Shown here piece by piece: positions 32,137 to 40,500 of a stretch of DNA of 64,000 bases (position 1 is the stretch's first letter; each line of letters opens with the position of its first letter). Under the pieces are notes generated by a model. It worked only from the letters and a program-made list of their open reading frames with translations. It was not told the origin of the DNA and did no database searches. The DNA lies in contig JAHBZM010000001.1 of NCBI GenBank assembly GCA_019635435.1, forward strand, positions 3,534,001 through 3,598,000, written 5' to 3'. Both the position numbers and the translations under genes were made by a program. This DNA comes from Ramlibacter sp. (lineage in GTDB: Bacteria; Pseudomonadota; Gammaproteobacteria; Burkholderiales; Burkholderiaceae_C).

Positions 32137-33333
32137 GTGAAAGCCAAATTCAACTGGGAAGACCCGTTCCTGCTGTCCGAACAACTGAGCGAGGAAGAGC
32201 GCGCCATCGTCGAGGCCGCCCACACCTTCTGCCAGGACAAGCTGCAGACCCGCGTGCTGATGGCCGCGCGCCACGAAAAGTTTGACCGCGAGATCATGAA
32301 CGACGCCGGCGCCATGGGCTTCCTCGGCTCCACCATTGAAGGCTATGGCTGCGCCGGCCTGAGCTATGTGGCCTACGGCCTGATCGCGCGCGAAGTGGAA
32401 CGCGTGGACAGCGGCTACCGCAGCGCCATCAGCGTGCAGTCGTCGCTGGTCATGCACCCCATCAACGCCTACGGCAGCGAAGCGCAGAAGCAGAAGTACC
32501 TGCCCAAGCTGGCCAGCGGCGAGTGGGTGGGCTGCTTTGGCCTGACCGAGCCCAACCATGGCTCCGACCCGGCCAGCATGCTGACCCGCGCCAAGCCCGT
32601 GGACGGCGGCTACCAGCTCAAGGGCGCCAAGATGTGGATCACCAACAGCCCCATCGCCGACGTGTTTGTGGTCTGGGCCAAGCTGGCCGATCCCGACGGC
32701 AAGGTGGGCGGCCAGGAATGCATCCGCGGCTTCATCCTCGAAAAGGGCATGAAGGGCCTGTCCGCCCCCAAGATCGAAGGCAAGATGAGCCTGCGCGCCA
32801 GCATCACCGGCGAAATCGTGATGGACGACGTGTTCGTGCCCGAAGCCAACCTGCTGCCCAACGTGGCCGGCCTCAAGGGCCCGTTTGGCTGCCTCAACAA
32901 GGCGCGCTACGGCATCGCCTGGGGCGCCTTGGGCGCGGCAGAAGACTGCTGGCACCGCGCCCGCCAGTACACGCTGGATCGCGTGCAGTTTGGCCGGCCG
33001 CTGGCGCAGAACCAGCTCATTCAAAAGAAGCTGGCCGACATGCAGACCGAGATCGCGCTGGGCCTGCAGGGCTGCCTGCGCGTGGGCCGCCTGATGGACC
33101 AGGACCTGGCCGTGCCCGAGATGGTGAGCCTGATCAAGCGCAACAGCTGCGGCAAGGCGCTGGACATCGCCCGCATGGCGCGCGACATGCACGGCGGCAA
33201 CGGCATCCACGACGAGTACCACGTGATCCGCCACATGATCAACCTCGAGACGGTCAACACCTACGAAGGCACGCACGACGTGCATGCGCTGATCCTGGGC
33301 CGGGCGCAAACCGGTTTGCAGGCGTTTTATTGA
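32137..33333 (+). CDS. gcdH: Glutaryl-CoA dehydrogenase
   Basis: 398-residue FAD acyl-CoA dehydrogenase that oxidises and decarboxylates glutaryl-CoA to crotonyl-CoA in lysine, tryptophan and benzoate-type degradation. The family segments are YGSEAQKQKYLPKLASGEWVGCFGLTEPNHGSDP and MWITNSPIADVFVVWAK; the catalytic Glu is in VNTYEGTHDVHALILGR. Length matches GcdH. No CoA-transferase or transporter gene follows, unlike many gcdH loci. Control by the divergent LysR gene is likely. Confidence 0.95.
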   Translation: MKAKFNWEDPFLLSEQLSEEERAIVEAAHTFCQDKLQTRVLMAARHEKFDREIMNDAGAMGFLGSTIEGYGCAGLSYVAYGLIAREVERVDSGYRSAISVQSSLVMHPINAYGSEAQKQKYLPKLASGEWVGCFGLTEPNHGSDPASMLTRAKPVDGGYQLKGAKMWITNSPIADVFVVWAKLADPDGKVGGQECIRGFILEKGMKGLSAPKIEGKMSLRASITGEIVMDDVFVPEANLLPNVAGLKGPFGCLNKARYGIAWGALGAAEDCWHRARQYTLDRVQFGRPLAQNQLIQKKLADMQTEIALGLQGCLRVGRLMDQDLAVPEMVSLIKRNSCGKALDIARMARDMHGGNGIHDEYHVIRHMINLETVNTYEGTHDVHALILGRAQTGLQAFY

Positions 33334-33341
33334 GGTTTGGG

Positions 33342-33399
33342 GGTCAAAAAGGCCTGGAGTCCAGGCGGGGCGGCCACTGCGCGCTATTAAACTCATAGC
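33342..33399 (-). repeat. Dispersed palindromic element, copy 4 (intergenic)
   Basis: On the minus strand: head GCTATGAGTTTAATAGC, 20 nt, GGACTCCAGGCC and five T. It is the only copy in this orientation and the only well-preserved one outside a coding sequence; it shows the element in its least altered form. It lies between the gcdH stop and the ydcF GTG start, which it abuts. Confidence 0.85.
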
Positions 33400-34167
33400 G
33401 TGATCGACCTCAGCCCGCTCAAGCCCGTGCTCGCCGCGCTGGTGCTGCCACCGGCCGGCCCGCTGCTGCTGGCGGCCATCGGCCTGCTCGTCTGGCGCCG
33501 CGCGCGTGTGGCCGGCATGACGCTGGCCGCCGCCTCGCTGGCGGGCCTGTGGCTGCTGTCCTGCCATGCGGTGGCCATCTGGCTGGCCCAGTCCCTGCTG
33601 CCGGCCGTTGCGCCGGTCACCCCAGCCCAGCTCCAGGCCCAGCGGGTGCAGGCCATTGTGGTGCTGGGCGGCGGCGTGCTGCCCCGGGCCCCTGAATATG
33701 GCGCGGCCCAGCCCGCCGCCCACACCCTGGCCCGCCTGCGCTACGGCCTCTGGCTGGCCCGCCGCACCGGCCTGCCCGTGGGCTTTGCGGGCGGCGTGGG
33801 CTGGGCGGCCGCCGGCACCGGCGCCGCGCCCGAGGGTGAGGTGGTGCGCCGCGCCGCCCAGCAGGACTTTGGCGCCACCCTGCGCTGGGTCGATGACCAG
33901 TCGCGCGACACCGCCGAGAACGCCCGCCTGCTGGGCGCGTTGTTGCGCCGCGACGGCGTCCAGCGCATCGCACTGGTGACCGATGCCTGGCACCTGCCCC
34001 GCGCGGCGCTGGCTTTTGAGGCGGGCGGCTTCAGCGTCACGCCCGCCCCGACCGGGTTGGCATCTCCCGAGGAAACGCCGCTGCTCGAATGGCTGCCGTC
34101 GGCCAACGGGCTGAGCCTGTCGCGCAACGTGCTGCGCGAGTGCCTGGCACGGCTCGTGGCCCGCTGA
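33400..34167 (+). CDS. YdcF/ElyC-family (DUF218) membrane protein
   Basis: 255-residue protein with two N-terminal transmembrane helices (residues about 8-28 and 38-58) and a DUF218 domain: QAIVVLGGGV opens it, followed by TLARLRYGLWLARRTGLPVGFAGG, SRDTAENARL and IALVTDAWHLPRAALAFEAGG. Relatives such as ElyC and SanA act in envelope or cell-wall integrity. The start is a GTG immediately after the repeat element, with no clear ribosome site, so the exact start is uncertain. Confidence 0.82.
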   Translation: MIDLSPLKPVLAALVLPPAGPLLLAAIGLLVWRRARVAGMTLAAASLAGLWLLSCHAVAIWLAQSLLPAVAPVTPAQLQAQRVQAIVVLGGGVLPRAPEYGAAQPAAHTLARLRYGLWLARRTGLPVGFAGGVGWAAAGTGAAPEGEVVRRAAQQDFGATLRWVDDQSRDTAENARLLGALLRRDGVQRIALVTDAWHLPRAALAFEAGGFSVTPAPTGLASPEETPLLEWLPSANGLSLSRNVLRECLARLVAR

Positions 34168-34264
34168 GCGCCCGCCCCGCCCACCCCACTCCGGCAACCG
34201 CCGTCCTTTACACAGCTTTACCCGCCAGCGCGGGCGGCCGCGCGGGTTCTCCCGGCCCCGCGGC

Positions 34265-34307
34265 TTGACGCCCCAGCGCCCAAAAGCTACATTACTAACC
34301 AGTCAGT
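34265..34307 (+). promoter_or_regulatory. Promoter and TetR operator of the efflux operon
   Basis: TTGACG (34265-34270), a 17-nt spacer and TACATT (34288-34293) form a sigma-70 promoter. ACTAACCAGTCAGT (34294-34307) follows at once and is palindromic at 10 of 14 positions, in the style of AcrR/TtgR operators. A repressor there would cover the transcription start. The regulator ATG is at 34318, so the leader is very short. Confidence 0.6.
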
Positions 34308-34317
34308 CATTAACTTC

Positions 34318-34995
34318 ATGTCCCTGTCCAAATTCATCAGCGCCCGCAAGGCCGACGCGACGCCCAAGCGCGAGCGCCGCAAGGAGGCGCGCCCGGGCGA
34401 GCTGCTGGACGCCGCGCTCGACCTGTTTGTGGAAAAAGGCTTTGCCGCCACGCGCGCCGAGGAAGTGGCCGCGCGCGCTGGCGTCTCCAAGGGCACGCTG
34501 TTCCTGTACTTTCCGAGCAAGGAAGAGCTGCTCAAGGCCGTGGTGCGCGAAAACATCTCGGGCCGCTTCAGCGAGTGGAATGACGAGTTCGCGGCCTTTG
34601 AGGGCAGCACGGCCGACATGCTGCGCTACTGCATGAACGTCTGGTGGGAGCGCGTGGGCGCCACCCGCGCCTCGGGCATCACCAAGCTCATGATCAGCGA
34701 GGCCGGCAATTTCCCCGAGATCGCGGCCTTCTACCAGCAGGAAGTGATCGAGCCCGGGCAGTCGCTGATCCGCCGCATCCTGCAGCGCGGCGTGGCGCGC
34801 AAGGAGTTCGTGGTGGCCGACATGGACCACGCCATCTACTGTGTGATCGCGCCCATGGTGTTCCTCGTCATGTCCAAGCATTCGCTGGGCGCCTGCGTGC
34901 CCGCGGGCGGCGTGCTGGACCCGCAACGCTACATCGCCTCCCAGGCCGACATCCTCCTCAACGGGCTGCTGGCCCGCCCGCCCCAAGCCTCATGA
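34318..34995 (+). CDS. TetR-family repressor of the RND efflux operon
   Basis: 225-residue regulator. The N-terminal HTH reads LLDAALDLFVEKGFAATRAEEVAARAGVSKGTLFLYFPSKEELL, an AcrR-like domain; the C-terminal ligand domain contains FPEIAAFYQQEVIEPGQ, typical of TetR_C of this type. It is the first gene of the operon; its stop overlaps the start of the membrane-fusion protein gene (ATGA). It very likely represses its own operon through the palindrome at 34294-34307 and is released by a pump substrate. Confidence 0.92.
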   Translation: MSLSKFISARKADATPKRERRKEARPGELLDAALDLFVEKGFAATRAEEVAARAGVSKGTLFLYFPSKEELLKAVVRENISGRFSEWNDEFAAFEGSTADMLRYCMNVWWERVGATRASGITKLMISEAGNFPEIAAFYQQEVIEPGQSLIRRILQRGVARKEFVVADMDHAIYCVIAPMVFLVMSKHSLGACVPAGGVLDPQRYIASQADILLNGLLARPPQAS

Positions 34996-36140
34996 CGCCT
35001 TCCATGAAGAAAACCCTCAAATGGCTGTTGGTCGGCCTGGTGCTGGCCGTTCTGGTGGGCGGCGGCCTGCGTGCGCTGTCGGCGCGCAAGGCCCAGCAGG
35101 CGGCCGAGGCCAATGCCCCCAAGGCCCAGACCCTGATCGAGCTGGCCGCCAGCGACGTGGTGCAGGCGCAGGTGCGCGAGCTGGCCCAGGGCCTGCCGAT
35201 CTCGGGCTCGCTCAAGGCGGTCAACTCGGCCGTGGTCAAGGCCCGCGTGGCGGGCGAGCTGCAGGGCTTGAGCCTGCGCGAGGGCGACGCCGTCAAGGCC
35301 GGCCAGGTGGTGGCCCGGGTGGACGCCACCGAATACCAGTCGCGCGTGCGCCAGGCCCAGGAACAGGCCGACTCGGCCCGCGCCCAGATCGACATTGCCC
35401 AGCGCCAGTGGGACAACAACAAGGCGCTGGTGGACCAGGGCTTCATTTCCAAAACCGCGCTCGACACCTCGGCCAACAACCTGGCCGCGGCGCAAGCCAA
35501 CCACAAGGCGGCCCTGGCCACGGTGGACGTGGCGCGCAAGTCGCTGGATGACACCGTGCTGCGCGCGCCCATCTCGGGCCTGGTGTCGCAGCGCCTGGCC
35601 CAGCCCGGCGAGCGCGTGGGCATTGACGCCAAGGTGATCGAGATCGTCGACCTGAGCCGGCTCGAGCTGGAGGCCACGCTGAGCGCGGCCGACTCGGTCT
35701 CGGTGCGCGTGGGCCAGTCGGCCACCCTGCAGATCGAAGGCAGCGCCCAGCCCGTGACGGCGCGCGTGAGCCGCATCAACCCCAGTGCCATGGCGGGCAG
35801 CCGCAGCGTGCTGGTCTACCTTGCCATCGGCCAGACCGACGGCCTGCGCCAGGGCCTGTTCGCCCAGGGCACGCTGGGCACGGCGCAGACCTCGGTGCTC
35901 ACCGTGCCGCTGTCGGCCGTGCGCACCGACAAGCCCTCGCCCTATGTGCAGGTGGTGCGCGACAACAAGGTGGCGCATGTGCCGGTGCAGACCGGCCTGC
36001 GCGGCACCGGCACCGGTGATGCCAACCGCGAGACCCTGGTGGCGGTGCAGGGCCTGGCGTCCGGCACCGTGGTGATCCAGGGCGGCGTGGGCAGCCTGCG
36101 CGAGGGCACGGCCGTCAAGTTCACCCAGCCCGCGAAGTAA
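34992..36140 (+). CDS. RND efflux periplasmic adaptor (membrane fusion protein)
   Basis: 382-residue adaptor linking the inner-membrane pump to an outer-membrane channel. An N-terminal anchor helix (WLLVGLVLAVLVGGGLRAL) is followed by the lipoyl halves (ARVAGELQGLSLREGDAVKAGQVVARVD and DDTVLRAPISGLVSQRLAQPGERV), a short coiled-coil hairpin between them, and beta-barrel and membrane-proximal domains. It has the HlyD/MFP arrangement and no lipobox. It overlaps the TetR gene and precedes the pump by 7 bp. Confidence 0.92.
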   Translation: MTPSMKKTLKWLLVGLVLAVLVGGGLRALSARKAQQAAEANAPKAQTLIELAASDVVQAQVRELAQGLPISGSLKAVNSAVVKARVAGELQGLSLREGDAVKAGQVVARVDATEYQSRVRQAQEQADSARAQIDIAQRQWDNNKALVDQGFISKTALDTSANNLAAAQANHKAALATVDVARKSLDDTVLRAPISGLVSQRLAQPGERVGIDAKVIEIVDLSRLELEATLSAADSVSVRVGQSATLQIEGSAQPVTARVSRINPSAMAGSRSVLVYLAIGQTDGLRQGLFAQGTLGTAQTSVLTVPLSAVRTDKPSPYVQVVRDNKVAHVPVQTGLRGTGTGDANRETLVAVQGLASGTVVIQGGVGSLREGTAVKFTQPAK

Positions 36141-36147
36141 GCGCCCC

Positions 36148-39100
36148 ATGTGGTTCACCCGCGTCAGCCTCAAGAACCCGGTGTTCGCCACCATGGTGAT
36201 GCTCGCCATCGTGGTGCTGGGCCTGTTCTCGTACCAGCGCCTGAAGGTCGACCAGTTCCCCAACATTGATTTCCCGGTGGTGGTGGTCACGGCCGAATAC
36301 CCCGGCGCCTCGCCCGAGATCGTGGAGAGCGAAGTCACCAAGAAGATCGAGGAAGGCGTCAACTCCATTGCCGGCATCAACGCGCTGACCTCGCGCAGCT
36401 ACGAAGGCCAGGCGGTGGTGATCATCGAGTTCCAGCTGCAGGTGGACGGGCGCAAGGCGGCCGAGGACGTGCGCGAGAAGGTGGCCTCGATCCGCCCCAG
36501 CTTCCGCACCGAGGTCAAGGAGCCGCGCGTGCTGCGCTTTGACCCCGCAAGCCGCGCGATCTGGTCACTGGCCGTCTTGCCCGACGCCAGCAAGGGCAAG
36601 GCCATGTCCGCCATCGAGCTCACCAACTGGGCCGACCAGGTGCTCAAGAAGCGGCTGGAGAACGTGCGCGGCGTGGGCTCGGTGTCACTGGTGGGGGGCA
36701 CCAAGCGCGAGATCAACATCTACCTGAACCCGCAGGCCATGGAGTCGCTGGGCATCACGGCCGACCAGGTGGTGGCGGCCGTGCGCAACGAGAACCAGGA
36801 CCTGCCCGTGGGCGCGATCCGCTCGCTCAAGCAGGAGCGCGTGGTGCAGATCGACGCGCGCATGCGGCGGCCCGAGGACTTTGCCAGCATCATCATCACG
36901 CGCAAGGGCCAGGCCGGCGCGGCCTCGGCCATCCGCGTCGGGCAGGTGGCCTCGGTGCGGGACGGCGCCCAGGAAATCGACAGCCTGGCGCTGTACAACG
37001 GCGGGCGCACGCTGCTGCTCACGGTGCAGAAGTCGCAGGACGAAAACACCATCGAGGTGATTGACGGGCTCAAGAAAACCATTGACGAGATGCAGGCCCA
37101 GCTGCCCGCGGGCGTGCGGCTGGAGCCCATTGCCGATGGCTCGCGGCCGATCCGCGTGGCGGTGGAGAACGTGCGCCGCACGCTGATCGAGGGCGCGCTG
37201 CTCACGGTGCTGATCGTGTTCCTGTTCCTCAATTCGTGGCGCTCCACGGTCATCACCGGCCTGACGCTGCCGATCGCGCTGATCGGCACCTTCCTGTTCA
37301 TGAACATGTTCGGCTTCACCATCAACATGATCACGCTGATGGCGCTGAGCCTGTGCGTGGGCCTGCTGATCGACGACGCCATCGTGGTGCGCGAGAACAT
37401 CGTGCGCCATGTGCAGATGGGCAAGGCGCCCTACCAGGCCGCGCTGGACGGCACGCAGGAAATCGGCCTGGCCGTGCTGGCCACCACCTTCTCGATCGTG
37501 GCGGTGTTCCTGCCCATCGGCTTCATGGGCGGCATCATCGGCAAGTTCTTCCACGAGTTCGGCGTGACCATCGTGGCCGCCGTGCTGATCTCGATGTTCG
37601 TGAGCTTCACGCTGGACCCCATGCTGTCCAGCATCTGGCACGACCCCGAGATCCTTCGACAAGCTCAGGACGATCGGAAACACGGCTCGTCCGCCACGCT
37701 GTATGACAGGACCATCGGCCGCGTCACGGGCTGGTTCGACACGGCCACCGAGCGCCTGTCAGAGGCCTACCAGGGCATCCTGCGCTGGTCGCTGGGCCAC
37801 AAGCTGGCCACGGTGGCGCTGGCCGTGGGGGTGTTCATCACCAGCCTCGTCATGGTGCCGCTGCTGGGCACCGAGTTCGTGCCCAAGGCCGACTTTTCGG
37901 AGACCTCCATCACCTTCTACACGCCCGTGGGCTCGGCGCTGGAGGCCACCGAGGCCAAGGCCAGGCAGGTCGAAGCCATCGTGCGCGAGTTCCCCGAGGT
38001 CAAGTACACGCTGGCCACCATCAACACCGGCAACGCCCAGGGCAAGATCTACGCGAACATCTACGTGCGCCTGGTGGACCGCAAGGCCCGCAGCCGCAAT
38101 GTGGACCAGATGTCGGGCGTGCTGCGCGAGCGGCTGGCGCAGGTGCCGGGCATCACGGTCACGCACGTGGGCCTGCTGGACTCGGTGGGGGGCAACAAGC
38201 AGGTGGAGTTCTCGCTGCAGGGCCCCGACCTGCAGGAGCTTGAGCGCCTGACCCGGCTGGTGACCGCGAAGATCCGCGACATCCCGGGCTTTGTCGACCT
38301 GGACTCCAGCATCAAGCCCAACAAGCCCGTGATCGAGATCTCGGTCAAGCGCGACGCGGCCTCCGACCTGGGCCTGTCGGTGGCGCAGATCGCCAGCTCG
38401 CTGCGCACCCTGGTGGCCGGCCAGACCGTGGGCAACTGGCGCGCCAGCGACGACCAGACCTACGACGTGAACGTGCGCCTGTCGCCCGACGCGCGCAATG
38501 CCCCGCAGGACCTGGACCGCCTGCCCTTTGCCACCGGCACCAACGCCGATGGCAGCGCGCGCATCGTGCGGCTCAACCAGGTCGCCGACATCCGCGAGAG
38601 CACCGGCGCCAACCAGATCAACCGGCGCGACCTCACGCGCGAGGTGGCGATCAACGGCAACGTCTACAAGCGCTCGGCCGGAGAGGTGTCCAGCGACATC
38701 CGCAAGGCGCTGGACAGCGTGAGCTTCCCGCCGGGCTACCGCTACCAGTTTGGCGGCTCGACCAAGAACATGGCCGAGTCGTTCGGCTACGCGATCTCGG
38801 CGCTGGCCATGGCCATCATCTTCATCTACATGATCCTGGCCAGCCAGTTCAAGAGCTTCCTGCAGCCGCTGGCGCTCATGACCTCGCTGCCGCTCACGCT
38901 GATCGGCGTGGTGCTGGCGCTCATGATGTTCCGCTCCACGCTGTCGATGTTCTCGGTCATTGGCGTGGTCATGCTGATGGGCCTGGTGACCAAGAACGCC
39001 ATCTTGCTGGTGGACTTTGCGATCCGCTCGCGCGAGGACCACACCGACGAACAGGGCCGCCTGGTGCCCGGCCTGCCGCGCGCCGAGGCCCTGCTGCTGG

Positions 39101-39396
39101 CCGCCAGGGTGCGGCTGCGGCCCATTTTGATGACCACGCTGGCCATGATCTTCGGCATGGTGCCGCTGGCCTTTGCGCTGACCGAAGGCTCCGAGCAGCG
39201 CGCCCCCATGGGCCAGGCCGTGATCGGCGGGGTGATCACCTCGTCGCTGCTCACCCTGGTGGTGGTGCCGGTCGTGTACTGCTACATGGACGACCTGTCC
39301 CACTGGATCCGGCGCAAGTTCGCGGGCACGCCCCGCGCGGGCGGTGGCGCCACGGCGGCCGCGGTGCCGGCCTCTAAAATCAAGGGTTTGTCCTGA
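36148..39396 (+). CDS. RND-family efflux pump permease (HAE1/AcrB type)
   Basis: 1082-residue proton-driven inner-membrane transporter. The N-terminal FTRVSLKNPVFATMVMLAIVV, LSLCVGLLIDDAIVVREN (TM4 proton relay Asp pair) and, in the second half, GLVTKNAILLVDFA and LRPILMTTLAMIFGMVPLA (TM10-11) are RND landmarks. A REP-like sequence at 37653-37673 adds residues LRQAQDD just after the fourth-to-sixth helix block without breaking the frame. With the adaptor and probably the TolC encoded 1.1 kb downstream it would form a tripartite drug efflux pump. The substrate is unknown. Confidence 0.95.
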   Translation: MWFTRVSLKNPVFATMVMLAIVVLGLFSYQRLKVDQFPNIDFPVVVVTAEYPGASPEIVESEVTKKIEEGVNSIAGINALTSRSYEGQAVVIIEFQLQVDGRKAAEDVREKVASIRPSFRTEVKEPRVLRFDPASRAIWSLAVLPDASKGKAMSAIELTNWADQVLKKRLENVRGVGSVSLVGGTKREINIYLNPQAMESLGITADQVVAAVRNENQDLPVGAIRSLKQERVVQIDARMRRPEDFASIIITRKGQAGAASAIRVGQVASVRDGAQEIDSLALYNGGRTLLLTVQKSQDENTIEVIDGLKKTIDEMQAQLPAGVRLEPIADGSRPIRVAVENVRRTLIEGALLTVLIVFLFLNSWRSTVITGLTLPIALIGTFLFMNMFGFTINMITLMALSLCVGLLIDDAIVVRENIVRHVQMGKAPYQAALDGTQEIGLAVLATTFSIVAVFLPIGFMGGIIGKFFHEFGVTIVAAVLISMFVSFTLDPMLSSIWHDPEILRQAQDDRKHGSSATLYDRTIGRVTGWFDTATERLSEAYQGILRWSLGHKLATVALAVGVFITSLVMVPLLGTEFVPKADFSETSITFYTPVGSALEATEAKARQVEAIVREFPEVKYTLATINTGNAQGKIYANIYVRLVDRKARSRNVDQMSGVLRERLAQVPGITVTHVGLLDSVGGNKQVEFSLQGPDLQELERLTRLVTAKIRDIPGFVDLDSSIKPNKPVIEISVKRDAASDLGLSVAQIASSLRTLVAGQTVGNWRASDDQTYDVNVRLSPDARNAPQDLDRLPFATGTNADGSARIVRLNQVADIRESTGANQINRRDLTREVAINGNVYKRSAGEVSSDIRKALDSVSFPPGYRYQFGGSTKNMAESFGYAISALAMAIIFIYMILASQFKSFLQPLALMTSLPLTLIGVVLALMMFRSTLSMFSVIGVVMLMGLVTKNAILLVDFAIRSREDHTDEQGRLVPGLPRAEALLLAARVRLRPILMTTLAMIFGMVPLAFALTEGSEQRAPMGQAVIGGVITSSLLTLVVVPVVYCYMDDLSHWIRRKFAGTPRAGGGATAAAVPASKIKGLS
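37653..37673 (+). repeat. REP-like sequence in frame inside the RND pump gene
   Basis: The sequence CCTTCGACAAGCTCAGGACG and the base after it form a half-palindrome that I recall as a very frequent intergenic repeat in Burkholderiales. Here it is translated as part of ILRQAQDDR at about residue 502, in the loop before LYDRTIGRVTGWFD. Homologues as I remember them lack this stretch. Confidence 0.6.
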
Positions 39397-39418
39397 TCGC
39401 CCTCCCGGAGTACACCCC

Positions 39419-40108
39419 ATGACCTCGACCGCCTCCCTTGAACAAGCCCGCTTCAACATGATCGAGCAGCAGATCCGTCCCTGGGACGTGCTGGACCCGG
39501 CCGTGCTGGAGCTTCTGTCCGTCATCAAACGCGAGGACTTCGTGCCGCTGGCCCACAAGTCCCTGGCCTTCATGGACCTCGAAATCCCGCTGCTGGGCAG
39601 CAGCGAGGAAGCCATGCGCCAGGGCCACTGCATGCTGGCGCCCAAGGTCGAGGCCCGGCTGCTGCAGGACCTGCATGTGCAAAAGCACGAGAAGGTGCTT
39701 GAAATCGGCACCGGCTCGGGCTTCATGGCCGCGCTGCTGGCGCACCGCGCCCAGCGCGTGATCTCGCTCGAAATCCACCCCGGCCTCGCGCAGACGGCCC
39801 GCGCCAACCTGCAGAAGGCCGGCGTGCACAACGTCGAGGTGCGCGAGGGCGACGGCGCCAGCAACCTGGCCATTGACGGCCCGTTTGACGTGATCCTGCT
39901 CAGCGGCTCGGTGGCCGAGGTGCCGCCCGCCCTGCTGGCCCAGCTCAAGACCGGCGGCCGGCTCGCCGCCATCGTGGGCCAGGAGCCCGTGATGCGCGCC
40001 ACCCTGATCACCCGCACCGGCGAGGCCGCCTTCAGCACCGTGCAGCCCTGGGACACCGTGGCCCCGCGGCTGGTGAACTTCCCTGAACCCTCGCGCTTCA
40101 GCTTCTGA
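39419..40108 (+). CDS. pcm: Protein-L-isoaspartate O-methyltransferase family protein
   Basis: 229-residue SAM-dependent methyltransferase. ARFNMIEQQIRPWDVLD opens it, KVLEIGTGSGFMAALLAH is the SAM-binding motif I and LKTGGRLAAIVG motif III. It belongs to the PCMT family that repairs isoaspartyl residues, though the betaproteobacterial group next to tolC is shorter around the substrate Thr/Ser loop and its activity is not certain. It has CGGAG before the ATG and begins 22 bp after the pump gene stop. It is usually found with a rhodanese and tolC, as here. Confidence 0.85.
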   Translation: MTSTASLEQARFNMIEQQIRPWDVLDPAVLELLSVIKREDFVPLAHKSLAFMDLEIPLLGSSEEAMRQGHCMLAPKVEARLLQDLHVQKHEKVLEIGTGSGFMAALLAHRAQRVISLEIHPGLAQTARANLQKAGVHNVEVREGDGASNLAIDGPFDVILLSGSVAEVPPALLAQLKTGGRLAAIVGQEPVMRATLITRTGEAAFSTVQPWDTVAPRLVNFPEPSRFSF

Positions 40109-40125
40109 CCCGAAAGCCCCTGCCC

Positions 40126-40467
40126 ATGATTGACCAAGTTCGCCCACAAGACCTCGCCGCCTGGATGCAGGCGCAAACCGGCGGTGCGCCGGCCGTGGTG
40201 CTGGACGTGCGCGAACCCTGGGAACTGCAGACAGCCAGCGTGCGGGCCGACGGCTTTGCACTGGTGACGATTCCGATGGGCGAGATCGCCGCGCGCGTGG
40301 CCGAACTCGACCCCGATGTGCCGGTGGCCTGCCTGTGCCACCACGGCGCGCGCAGCCAGCGCGTGGCGAACTTCCTGGCCGGCAACGGCTTTGCCAGGGT
40401 GGCCAACATCGCCGGCGGCATCGACGCCTGGGCCCAGGAGCGCGACGCTTCCGTGCCCCGCTACTGA
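40126..40467 (+). CDS. Single-domain rhodanese-like protein
   Basis: 113-residue sulfurtransferase domain. VVLDVREPWEL and the active-site loop CLCHHGARSQRVANFL with catalytic Cys71 are clear, and GGIDAWAQ closes the domain. There is no signal peptide, so it is cytoplasmic. It lies between pcm and tolC, 17 bp after pcm, a conserved arrangement in this group of bacteria. The sulfur acceptor is unknown. Confidence 0.9.
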   Translation: MIDQVRPQDLAAWMQAQTGGAPAVVLDVREPWELQTASVRADGFALVTIPMGEIAARVAELDPDVPVACLCHHGARSQRVANFLAGNGFARVANIAGGIDAWAQERDASVPRY

Positions 40468-40500
40468 CCCTTCTTCTGCAGCTTCTCACAAGGATCATTC

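Noticed and set aside
37759..40344. 861-residue minus-strand open frame opposite the RND pump and pcm
   Set aside because: It is a shadow frame; the plus strand encodes well-recognised proteins throughout.
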